This document shows, piece after piece, positions 23,528-33,671 of a DNA stretch of 64,000 nt. Source of the DNA: Blasia pusilla (Eukaryota; Marchantiophyta; Marchantiopsida; Blasiales); NCBI GenBank assembly GCA_050084515.1, contig CM114274.1, forward strand, positions 23,126,001 to 23,190,000. Reading direction: 5' to 3'. Both the position numbers and the translations under genes were made by a program. Every line of letters starts with the position of its first letter. Positions within the stretch are counted from its first letter, which is position 1. The notes under the pieces were generated by a model that saw only the letters and a program-made list of their open reading frames with translations, was not told the origin of the DNA and did no database searches.

Positions 23528-24859
23528 TTGGGAGGGGACACATGTTTGAGGGTTTGGGAGGATGGCAGAGTATGCGTAGTGTCGCATCCTTTGCAGAGAG
23601 CACGACTAGTGCAGCATGCCCACGAGGGGTTTGGTCACTTTAGGGTGAAGCGGACGTACAGCTTGCTCCAGATTCAATATTGGTGGCGAGGCATGCAGAC
23701 TGACGTTCAGCAGTTTGTTGCCAGGTGCATGGTGTGTGATCGGGTTCGAGCATTGTTCAATGCTTCGACTCCACAGTTGCATCCATTACCGATCATGGGC
23801 TTAGGGTATAGATGGAGTTTGGATTTTGTAGGACCTTTGCCCTTGACGGAGCGTCACAGTCGTTATGTGTTGGTGATGGTCGAACACTTCTCGAACTGGA
23901 TCGAGTTGGTTGCATTGCCTGACAAAGCGAGTGAGGGAGTAGCTTATGCCTTCCTTGACAGAGTGCTGAGTCATTATGGCGTACCGGCTCAGGTGTTGAC
24001 AGACCAGGGTACCGAGTTTCGTGGTGAGTTCCAGGCCTTGTGTGATCAGGCGTTGATCCACCACCGCACGACTTCATGAGATCATCCCGAGGCGGATGGA
24101 TTAGCGGAGAGAGTTGTGCAGACGGTGAAGAGGGGTTTACGCAAGTATGGCTTGCAAAGAGGTCACCTAGGAGATTGGGACCTCCAGTTGCCATGGTTGG
24201 CGATGGGATACAGATTCAGCATGCAGGCATCCTTAGCGTCTTTTTCACCGTACTTGCTACTTTATGGCCGAGAGCCAGATTTACTTGCGGCCATTCGTCG
24301 AGATGCTGGTGAGGTGCTGGACCTTGATGACCCAGATGTATGGGTGCGAGCATGTTCTTAGAGGGGTGAGTTATTTCGGAGAGTGATGCCCATGGCGTTC
24401 GAGAACTTGGCGATTGCACAACATCGGGATACGTTGAGGTATGCGACTATTCGGGGTGGTGGTTATCGACCAACTATCCGGAGGTTTCATCAGGGAGATT
24501 ATGTCTACTTGCAACAGAGGGAACCGACGACGTTGGATGTGATTGCAAGGCGCACTATCGTGAGAGTGCGTGACATTTTGCCATGGGGTGTTCTCTTGTT
24601 GGAGGGACGCGATGGTATGGTATGGAAGGACCATATGCGTAATTGTGCGCCATGTCACCTTCCTAACATTGATGGTACAGTAGATCCGAGCTTAGCAATA
24701 GTTCCTGCAGGCTTGCGTTGTATGTCGTGTGGTTCTGCCCCTGGTGCGGCCACGATGCTAGTCTGTGATGGGTGTTCGAGAGGATGGCATATGGCATGTT
24801 TGACGCCACCTCTCACTAGGGTTCCTCAGGGACGATGGATGTGTCCCAGATGTACATAG
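23528..24859 (+). pseudogene. Copy A: DDE integrase with C-terminal PHD finger
   Basis: Retroviral-type integrase joins element DNA to the genome. The HHCC zinc finger is seen as HAHEGFGH ... CMVC. The core has its three acidic residues in WSLDFVGPLPL, LTDQGTEF and DGLAERVVQ. A GPF-like module (FHQGDYVYLQQ ... MVWKDH) follows. The last 48 residues (about 24713-24856) form a C4HC3 PHD finger: CMSC, CDGC, WHMAC, CPRC. PHD fingers read histone H3 tails, and this one sits where chromoviruses carry a chromodomain. Two stops interrupt the frame: TGA at 24077 (arginine codon in C) and TAG at 24359 (glutamine in C). Frame and order are otherwise continuous. Confidence 0.88.
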
Positions 24860-25029
24860 AGTAGGTAGTTCTACATTCGGACTTGTGTCTATGACATGGA
24901 TGACAAGAAGGCGACTAACGATGGGGCCACATGAGCACCCGGCCTTCTTGCTCTTAGCGTCCGAGAGATGTATGTCATGGTACGTAGGGATAGATGGCTA
25001 TCTGGAGTTAGAGGGACCTAACCACCAAC

Positions 25030-25041
25030 TAGGGGGGCGAG
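25030..25041 (+). promoter_or_regulatory. Copy A: polypurine tract
   Basis: aggggggcgag lies immediately before B1, in the same place as in copy C and, with one interruption, in copy B. In LTR elements the plus strand is primed at such a tract directly before the 3' LTR. Its place before B1, not A2, suggests that the reverse-transcribed LTR begins with B. Confidence 0.65.
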
Positions 25042-25167
25042 TGGAGATATTTTGGTACTTCTTGTCTCGTTGTTTGGATGCCATGAGTTAGCATGGGATC
25101 ATGCGTGTTTGTGTGTGTGTTTGGTGACAGGGATGTATGTTGTGTAGCGATGTGTATGCGCACGACA
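25042..25167 (+). repeat. Copy A: segment B1
   Basis: A 126-bp direct repeat of B2 (25684-25809), nearly identical. It starts TGGAGATATTTTGG and ends GCGCACGACA. It is followed by the dinucleotide AT and then A2, giving the 10-bp palindrome GACAATTGTC at 25164-25173. Confidence 0.85.
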
Positions 25168-25169
25168 AT

Positions 25170-25809
25170 TGTCACGTCTTTTAGGATAGATCGGTGAGAT
25201 CTAATAGAGCGCCTTCTTGAGTAGTGGAGGACACGCTCAGTAGGTTTTGGATGACCTGTTGAGGCCCCGGGAAATCTGAGAGAGCAGGTCTCCCCTTCGT
25301 TTCGGCTCATTTGGAGCCATATTGAGGAACTTACTATTTTAGGTAAGTACCATTTTGAGTATATGATCGACTTTCTATTTTTGGTAAGTGGCCCTTGACC
25401 TCCTACATCAGGTCAAGAGCCAAGGAGGTGACTTGGGAGAATAGGTTACCATGGAGAGAGCTTGGGAGAGGGGAGTGGTATACCTCAAGGAGAGAGAGCT
25501 TGAGAGCTCATTCTCTCTTTGTTGAACCTCTTGGCATGAGGCCGGGGAGCTATGGTACCTTGCCTTGTGAGTGTAACCCAAACCTCTCATTAGGAGAGTG
25601 GGTTTGGTTTGACATGAGAGAGAGTGCACACCTTTGAGAGCTATGGTGTGAGATGGTGGAGAGAGAGATTGGATCTTACTTTATTGGAGATTTTTTGGTA
25701 CTTCTTGTCTCGTTGTTTGGATGCCATGAGTTAGCATGGGATCATGCGTGTTTGTGTGTGTGTTGGTGAGAGCGATGTATGTTGTGTAGCGATGTGTATG
25801 CGCACGACA
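25170..25809 (+). repeat. Copy A: segments A2 + B2 at the 3' end
   Basis: A2 (25170-25683) repeats A1. It then continues without a gap into B2 (25684-25809), the second copy of B, which ends at the 4-bp duplication GGTC. The A2/B2 joint reads CTTTA-TTGGAG and is the same in copy B and in the solo LTRs at 61122 and 28580. Confidence 0.85.
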
Positions 25810-25829
25810 GGTCCAACAAGGAAAAACAC

Positions 25830-26136
25830 CAAGGTTGCATGTGGCAAAGTCCGTATCCATGGACATGTCCATGTCCGTGGACCTATGTCCGTCCTATGGA
25901 AGGACTTGTCCGCATGGGCCCCACCTTTCCCTTCTTTCTCAATCCTCGTACTTGCCTTCGTGTTCTATACTCCCCCATTTCTTCTTCCCTCCACCTCCAC
26001 TCCCTCCTACCTCATTGCTCCTTTCATCATTGCCATGCCTTCCATCATGGACTAAAAGTGTGGGTCCCACCTCTTAGAACACATGTCCAAACTTGTCTGT
26101 CCTAAGGAAGGACTTGTCTGCTTTTGTGCAACCATG
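25830..26136 (+). mobile_element. hAT-type MITE, copy 2
   Basis: A 307-bp element starts CAAGGTTGCA and ends TGCAACCATG, with the perfect 8-bp target duplication AAAAACAC at 25822-25829 and 26137-26144. It is homologous to the inverted copy at 6236-6522. It lies 16 bp downstream of copy A's duplication, so it is outside that element. There is no transposase. CAAGG-type ends with 8-bp duplications fit hAT. Confidence 0.85.
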
Positions 26137-26418
26137 AAAAACACTCCTCTCCTTTGGATTTCCAGCTAATTTATGTTGACCTTGATAAAAGCCAAGGTGA
26201 TTCTCACTGCTTATGGAAGTGACTAGGAGATTTTGGAAGAAACTGAAATGTAGGAGGATTAAAAATAATTTTCCTTGAGTTTAGGATGGATGTTAAGATA
26301 AAGGTGTATTAGAATTTGAGCCCACTAAGGGTATGCTCGTACTATGTAAGGATTAATTATTAGAGTGGTAAATTAAATCTAGATTAGTAAACAATTTTTT
26401 TTAATTGCCTACTACTTC

Positions 26419-27386
26419 CTATAGTTCAAAGTTTGACTCAATCGCCCCCCTCCAACAAACACCCACCTCAATCGCCCCACTGGTAAAAAATGAGGTTAAT
26501 CACCCCCTCCCCCCCCCCCAGTAAAGTTCCACATCTTGATCGCCCACGCACTTGATCCTTCGACATACCTACTTTGTCGAAGGAGTAGGTATGTTCTTGT
26601 AGAAAATTCTTATTGAGGTTTTCATAATCATAGAGGAAACCCGAGGTAGAGCTAGGGGTTATGCAACGAAATGCATTGTAGCAAAAATCCCGGCCTTGCT
26701 TCCGCGATCCTTTGGTCTATGTTCACAATGGGGGATGCTATGGACTCCACTAGGAGGTCGCCTGTGTGCGTAGTCTGCAATCCCGCATAAATCTAGTTGA
26801 GGGGGGTTACTATTTGAACGATACCGAATATCTTGGCTCTAATCCAAACCCTTCTGACAATCTTGTCGCATGCTTTTTAGTATCGTTCACACTCATCTAC
26901 CAAGATGTAAGAATGCATACTCGGAGATGGAGAAGCCTTGGATTGAGAAGGCTGTGTGACCCTAATCGAGAAGTATGCACCCTAACCACTCCTAGGATTT
27001 TTGCAACAAGTCACGATTCATGCGTTGGATGCTTCATGCTTACTTGGAAATATGTGAAAAGAAACTCACACCACACACGGAGTGCTTGGGCTCTTTGGCT
27101 CTCACCCTAAATCCAACCCGATCCTTAATCCAAAAGTCCTCATCTCATCATGCCTACATGCTTGCGACAACATTGGTTACTCCACCTGGGTTTGCTTCAC
27201 ATCACCATAGAAGAACGTTGGGTTTATCGAGTGTGAAGCTGTTGTTCTACCCGTTACCACCGGTGCGGAGGTGACGTGGGTTTCGCAGTAAAAAATGAGA
27301 GCGATTAACCTCATTTCTTACTAGGGGGGCGATTGAGGTGCGCGTTCACTTAAAGGGGGGCGATTGAGTCGAAGTTTGTCCCATAG
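26419..27386. mobile_element. Element of about 970 bp with long inverted repeats
   Basis: The left end (26419-26520) and the right end (27294-27386) are imperfect inverted repeats of about 90 bp. Both contain GACTCAATCGCCCCCCT and a second ACCTCAATCGCCCC block. No transposase is recognisable inside and no clear target duplication was found, so the class is open. The interior has two overlapping open frames (26766-27110 and 27020-27274) without known domains. Confidence 0.55.
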
Positions 27387-28579
27387 TTGCCACCTCCCTT
27401 GCCATTAAGGTTCCTTTCAATGCAAGATCAAAAATAAATTGTCCACACATAGACAATTTTGTGAGGTGACACATGCTCTTTGGATTGATGTAGAAAAGGG
27501 GTTACGTGCGGACATGGCATGTTGAAATTTTCTTTTGTCTTTAATGAACAGAATTGATGGGAACTAATGGATCAATAAATATTTTGTAGCAAATAGTGGA
27601 ACGGATTTGAGTAAACTAAAAAAATTACCGGATAAACGTATAGGTACCAGGGAAAACTATTCGGACCCTGATTTGACGCTCCAAATCCAAGGTCAACGAA
27701 CTTTTACAGGCTCGGAACCTCTTGCCACGTGAACCTAACTTGTTTCGTTTGCTTCGCGAATGCGTAGGCCGCTAAACAGGAGAACAAGACCGACATGTTT
27801 ACTGTTCTTGTATGGAGAGAACCTTACGGGACACCGACCAACCGCCGTGCACTATGTGGTGGTAACACCACGCTCTAGATTCACGCTCTAGAAATCGGAG
27901 ATCCACCGGATTGCTTTTCCTCGTGTGCATAAGTACGTACGTACACCGGGAACTCCCAGTCAGTCGGTCGGTCATCATCGTCTCCAAAAAACTTTTTGGA
28001 ACAAATAAACTACACACCCGACCCTTAACCGGCGGGTCCGGTTGCCGTATCTAACACCTTCTTTCCATTCAGATTCGGGAAACGGATTTAAATTTCTCCC
28101 TTATCGTAGTGCCGACCTAAAGTGCGACGCGGTCGCCACGTCTCTCGGATTTGGTGGCTTCCCCCGTCACACTACCGAACAAAATTCTGGTGGATTTTGT
28201 TTGTGGTGTTGCAAAGTCTCTTTCATCATGTGGATACTCACTCTTTCACAAAAAAAATTCAATGTCTTTTCATTTTATGAATCTTAAGGGATATCTAAAA
28301 TAAAGGCCAAGCATAAAGAAAAAGATGGGAATCCAAGTACCGAGGAGGGGGGAGGAGGCCGTTCGACTTTGGGGAGGATTCAAAGAGTTGGGGAACACCA
28401 TAGCCACAACTAATCGAGACCGAAGAAAAAAAGCTAACTCCCGAAAATTGGACCAAAGAAATCACAAAAACAATACCTCAAGACATATAACTAGTAGTAA
28501 GAGGACCTCTAGGATGGCGTCTCCCATAGCATGAGCCCGCTATAGAAGCCCATTGGCTTGGGTGTTCTACAAAATTTTA
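27387..28579. other. No gene recognised
   Basis: Mixed-composition sequence with short open frames only (for example 28042-28287 +). No domain or repeat structure was seen. Confidence 0.35.
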
Positions 28580-29710
28580 GACGCATACACACTGCTACAC
28601 AATGTACATCGTTCTCATTAATCAAACATACAAAATACTAGACTAATAAATTCACCCATGGAATCCAAACACAAAAGCGAATAGCTACCAAAATATCTCC
28701 AATAAATATGTCTAGCACCAACACACACCTCCATGTCTCTCTTTTCTTGTTAAATCAAACTCACTATCATGATGAGAGGATAAGATTATTTCCAAGGCAA
28801 GAATCACCATAACTCCACCGTTTGATGGTGATGAAGCTATGGTTTACAGGGTCGTGACCATCATCACTTGAAACGCCTAACCTTGCTCGCGTCTCACATC
28901 TTGTATCTCCTTCAAGAGACTCTTCTGATGTGCATCCATCCTAGTGTGAGCCTATTAGAGTTCTGATGTTAAACGCATCGACGGACATTTGGCTATCAGG
29001 GTTATGACACTCATCCCTCCTTAGAGGTTGATGCTCTCATCAATGCAAACCTTCTAATCTGAAGTATTTTTGGGAAGTTGATCCCTTAACATCAAATTGC
29101 GTTCTGATGACTAACCCGTAGTTCCTCTTTTGGCTTAAGTCCTAGGTTGTTGCATGCACCACTTAGAAACATTTAGCTTCTCCTTTGTAGTAAACCTAGA
29201 TCACATTCCTCATGCTAATCTAGGATAACCTAATAAGCTATCTAGCTAAGTCTGCTACCTAAGAGTTCACTCGCTCATAACATGTAAACATCACATCTGT
29301 TTACAAGGTCCACAAGACGTATTACTTTTGGATCACTATTGAATTCGACTTAGGTGCGTCACTAAGTTTACTCATGATGTCACAAGTAAGATCATCCCAG
29401 GCCCTAAGATAGAGTGATCTGCCTTGCCAAGGCTAGGGCTAATCTAAGTTTTGATTCCTCAACACTCGGTTGGTCATGTCCTAGGTGCTTCTTTGAATCC
29501 AATCGCTCTCCTCAAATATGCCTTGTCTCTCCTCTTGAATTACATCCTAATCATATGAGGAACTACTCATTACCCTACACCACCAAAAACTAATTGCAAT
29601 TATTTCCTAAGCTCGAATCTCCAAATATCTGCATTACCTTATTGCAGAAACTAGTATGTTCTAGTTAGGACGGCATTTGGCCCAAGCTTCCACTGATCAC
29701 AAGTCATGTC
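28580..29710 (-). repeat. Diverged solo LTR of the split-repeat family
   Basis: On the minus strand this region ends with a clear B-type tail: TTGGAGATATTTTGG at about 28702 running to GTGTATGCG at about 28580. Upstream it has an A-type segment with a CCTCTCAT...GTGAGTTTG block like that in copy A. The joint TTTA-TTGGAG is kept. The A part is longer (about 1 kb) and is also homologous, in opposite orientation, to 47385-48770. No target duplication was identified, and the terminal ACGACA is lost, so it is old. Confidence 0.6.
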
Positions 29711-30205
29711 CCTAGTCTCTCTATGTACTAACACATGTGCTTTGCTTACATCCGTTTGAAATCTTGTAATATCTCTTGAGCATATTTGCAAAGAAGGTGA
29801 TCTTCTTAAGTGGACTTAAGACGAGCGCAGAAAAGGCTCTCTTCTGAATGCCAGAGCTACCGAAGACCTGCAAGGAACTTTTGGATAGCACAAGTATTAT
29901 ACTAGTTTCAATTATTGTTGAACTTAATTCAGAATCTCTACTCCAAAAGATTTAATGTATGCTTTAATTTAATGGTTTATTCCAACTTCACGTTTAATAC
30001 TTATTATGACTAAGAAAATAATGTTATATTATTTCAATGTATTGAAATTAATGCATATACTTGATGTCATGTTAAATGATAGAAAAATTACCACATAGTA
30101 TGGATTCATTCATCATCCAAGGAATCCGTATTTCGTTGTTTTTTTTTCTTCATATTTTTATGTCCTTAATGCCACGGGAGGAATCCAAAATGCATACATG
30201 TCATC
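29711..30205. other. No gene recognised
   Basis: AT-rich spacer; nothing recognisable. Confidence 0.35.
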
Positions 30206-30252
30206 ACCGGAGGATGGGGTCCTCAAACCCCATCCTCTTTTAATAATATAGA
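30206..30252 (-). mobile_element. Possible Helitron 5' terminus
   Basis: On the minus strand, TCTATATTATTAAAAGAGG starts after a host A at 30253 and runs into a 10-bp stem (30210-30219 with 30228-30237). It resembles the start at 17001. No 3' end was found, so this may be the edge of a non-autonomous Helitron. Confidence 0.4.
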
Positions 30253-31491
30253 TAATAAACAATTAATATTAAGAATTGAATCATAAAATATGTTAACAAA
30301 TCAGTCAAAAAAATTTCTCAAATATCAAACAATGAATGAAAATGAACATCATGTATAAATAATAAAAAAATGATAAGAAAAAATCTCAAATTAATTTCTA
30401 TTTTGAATTTATTTTAATCTTTTAAAAATCACAAAAATTAAAACTTAAGTTTTATTTTTTTATTGTTTGGGATTTAAAACTATTAAACACCATAGCCATA
30501 TTATCCTTATTTATCATCATTATTTTGTTATATGGATTTTTTCAAGAATTTCTTTTGCCCTACTTATATTATGTTTAAGGTAATATTTTTTTCCAAATAC
30601 GATATTTATTAGTTCCATAAAGTTTGAATTTTTTCTTTTAATCTCTAAATCTTAGAGGAGAGGTTGAAAAAGGGTTGTGCGTGAACAAAGAGCAAGGGTT
30701 GTAACACACCAAGATTTAGGGCCTAAGACAAACATAACCAATTTGAAAGTGCTCATAGAAACAAGAGCGCCAAGAATGAAAAGAAGGGTCGCGCAGGAGC
30801 TTGGATTTAGGGCATGCGCGGGAGCGAGAGTCGAGTATGGAGTTTGTTGTTAGGAGATTGGACATGCACACATTTCTTCTTGAGGCTCCACTTGGCTTTG
30901 TAGCTTGCATGTACCCTTGCTCTTCTAGTGCCAAAGGATCAGGATCCAGCTTGCGACGGGAAATGTAGGGAGAGGAGGAAGGATTCTCAAAGGATGCAAA
31001 TTTGATGTATGGATGATAAGAGCCAATAGAGTGCAGTTCTCGCCTGCGGAGTCTTTGAATGGCCGATCCAACGCGTGTAGTAGGCTCTTGTTGAAGATTG
31101 CATTGTGTATTGCCACATATGTCTACTTGAGTGTGTCATTTTTTGCCGAGTGTACTTGCTATTTTTTGCCAAGTGCAGTTCTTTGCCGAACTTTGCCTCG
31201 CCATGAAGGAAAATGTCACTGCCGAGTTAGCACAACATTACGTATCGGCTATTACTCCCAACCCGAGATAAAGAGCTTTAACAGTGAGAGCTTCATTCTC
31301 AAACTTTCCCCCTTCCGAGCCGCTGTAGCAATGCGTAGATAGCTCTGGTTTTTTTGTGGCACTCATACTTGTCGATTTCTAGCTTGGTGCTCCTTTATTT
31401 TTTTCCACTTACTATTAGTATTTTTCAAATTCATGTACTCACTCAATATTGGCCGTTCTGTTATTTCTCTCTTCTTGCGGCCTTCTATTTA

Positions 31492-31493
<2 letters not shown>
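30253..31493. other. No gene recognised
   Basis: AT-rich to about 30.65 kb, then more balanced. Short open frames only. A TGTAACAC motif near 30697 could be an LTR edge, but no partner was seen. Confidence 0.3.

Positions 31494-31578
<85 letters not shown>
31494..31578 (+). repeat. (CT)n microsatellite, about 85 bp
   Basis: A pure CT run that ends immediately before the truncated non-LTR element. Confidence 0.95.
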
Positions 31579-31582
<4 letters not shown>

Positions 31583-33671
31583 ATGGCAATGAATGATAGG
31601 CATAAGGTGAGTTCCCTGACTTGGACGAGGTTCAACTTCAAGGAGAATGAAAGCTCCATTGTGGACTACATAGTTATGGATGAGGAACTCTACACACGCA
31701 CTGGAAAGATCACAGTGGATGCGACACACATTGGAAGATCAGATCATTCATTGGTTTGGACAGAGTTGCAACAAAGGCTAAAATGCTCAGCCAAACCAAT
31801 GAAGAGAGTGATCAAGAAATGGAGGATAGAGGACTTCCAAGATGAGGGCAACAAGAAGGTGTGGTGTACATTGGCAAGCTGGAAGAAAATCTCTTGGCAT
31901 TTGACACTTTCATTGCATCGACCATCAAGACTTTTGGGTTCACAAGAACAACTGTGGACATGGTGTTGGCATGGTGGGAGCGTGGAGTGATAGATGCCGT
32001 TGAGATTGTTGTCGGCAGGAAATTGATAATATGCGGCAAAGTCTTCAAATGGTGATCCTTGGAACTCAAGGCAGCCATTGCCAAACAAAGGGAAGCGTAT
32101 GTAACAAGTGCCAAAGCCAGAGACGATGCATCCTTGTGGGCAGAGTATGTGGCCCAACGCAAGGAAACCCGTCTTCTCGTGCGCATGCACTAGAAGAAAT
32201 TGAACCAATCGACATACTCATCCATCAATGAGAATTTCACTGAGAATCAGAAAAAGTTCTGGATGGAAGTGCAGAAATTGAGCAAGGCCAGGGACAAAAA
32301 TGACGTAAAGGCCTTGAAGAGAAAAGATGGTGGAATGGTGACCACGGCCAAACAGATCCGACATGTGTTGGAAGACCATTACAAGGAGTTAGGCAGGAAG
32401 CCCGCTCAGACATCCCTTGAAGAGCAGAACTTCGAGAGGGTGGTGGAGGATTTTGTTAAGATACAACGGGAGAAGGTAGATGATGAGGTTGAGCTAGGAA
32501 ATCCATATAACGATTGGTTCTCCCTGGCTTAGGTGGGAGCAGCAATCAAAGAACTTGTGAAACACAAAGGAGACGGTGGTGATGAGCTTGTGAATGAGTT
32601 GTTGAAGTATGGCGGTGCTACTATGGCTCGTTCTCTAGTGAGTCTCTTCAACCTGGTCTGGCGGGAAAAAGTCATCCCACAAAGATGGCGGGTGGGAGTC
32701 ATCGTGAATCTCTTCAAGAAGGGTGAGCAAGAAGACCCTGGAAACTAAAGGGGTATTATATTTATGAGAGTAGTCGGGAAGCTCCTTTGCTGTATACTCA
32801 ACAATAGGATCTCTGTGTACCTGGAGGAGAATTCTGTCATCAAGGCTAGGCTGGCTTCCAGCAAGCTTGAGGATGTGTGGATCACATCTTCACCTTCAGT
32901 CAGATTATCCAGGGTAGGAAAAAAGAGGGGAAACCCACCTATTGCTTCTTCTTGGACCTCAAGAAGGCATACGACACTGTATGGCGTGACGGGCTATCTT
33001 ATAGCTTGTGGAAGGCGGGGCTCAGAGGGAAAATTTGGAGGGTGGTGGAGAAGATGTACCAGAACACAAGGATTAGAGTTCTAGTGAATGGCCAAAAGAG
33101 TGGGACATTCGACATCAAGCAAGGAGTGGCTCAAGGATGCCCGCTCTCCCCCACTCTCTTCAACATTTTCGTGGATTCCCTATTGGAAGAAATGGAGGAT
33201 AGTGGACTAGGCATACGGGTGGGCAACAACATAGGGTTGTTGCCCTTCATGTTTGCTGATGACTTTGGTGGCCTCGAGGAAATAGGAGAGAAACTCCAAG
33301 AAATGATCTCCTTGACCAAAATCTGGTGTGAAATGTGGGGCATGGAGGCAAATGTACTGCAGTGCGGTGGGATGATTTTCAATGGCAAGGAGAAGGACCA
33401 AGACCAAGAGTGGTACTGGGGCGAACAAGAGATCACCCGTGTGGCTACATACACCTATCTGGGCATAGAATTCTTGGAAGATTGCATGTGGGATGCACGC
33501 ATTAAGAAGACTACTGAGAAAGGCCACAAGAAGATGAACGGTGTGTCCAGATTCCTACACTCCCGGGATATCACATCAGAAGTAAAGCGCTCTGTCATTT
33601 TGCATACCATTCGTCCCTCGTTGGAATACGGGGGCAGCAGTGTAGGATGCCAACACCAAACAAAGGGATAG
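31583..33671 (+). pseudogene. LINE endonuclease end and reverse transcriptase
   Basis: The first fragment (31583-31990) is the end of an APE-type endonuclease: SSIVDYIVMDEE and GRSDHSLVWTEL contain the terminal S-D-H. The RT follows from about 32530: VIPQRWRVGVIVNLFKKG, then in 32877-33671 FFLDLKKAYDTVWRDGL, GVAQGCPLSPTLFNIFVDSL and the catalytic PFMFADDFGG, then YLGIEFLEDCMWDARIKK. Stops lie near 32530 and 32746, and frame changes near 31990 and 32870. The wording of these motifs differs from the L1-clade LINEs usual in flowering plants and looks closer to lineages common in algae and animals; the clade needs a tree. Confidence 0.85.

Larger units (their letters stand above)
17534..25809 (+). 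mobile_element. DNMT3- and PHD-encoding Ty3/gypsy-like element, copy A
   Basis: An 8276-bp element starts TGTCACG and ends CGCACGACA, flanked by the 4-bp duplication GGTC (17530-17533 and 25810-25813). Its layout is A1 (17534-18048) - primer site - leader - coding - purine tract - B1 (25042-25167) - AT - A2 (25170-25683) - B2 (25684-25809). A1 and A2 differ at about a dozen positions. The coding part holds a gag stub, methyltransferase, RT, RNase H, integrase and PHD finger. Most of gag and the protease, including its DSG motif, were removed by one deletion with its junction at about 19974-19981, so this copy is non-autonomous. Stops and frameshifts break the rest. Confidence 0.85.

Noticed and set aside
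17534-25809. DIRS/PAT element with tyrosine recombinase, because of the split repeats
   Set aside because: No tyrosine recombinase frame was found; a DDE integrase is present and insertions carry 4-bp duplications, which those elements lack.
25042-25809. Assembly error or private tandem duplication explaining the B-A-B end
   Set aside because: The same arrangement occurs in copies B and C, the latter with different repeat sequences, each bounded by its own 4-bp duplication.
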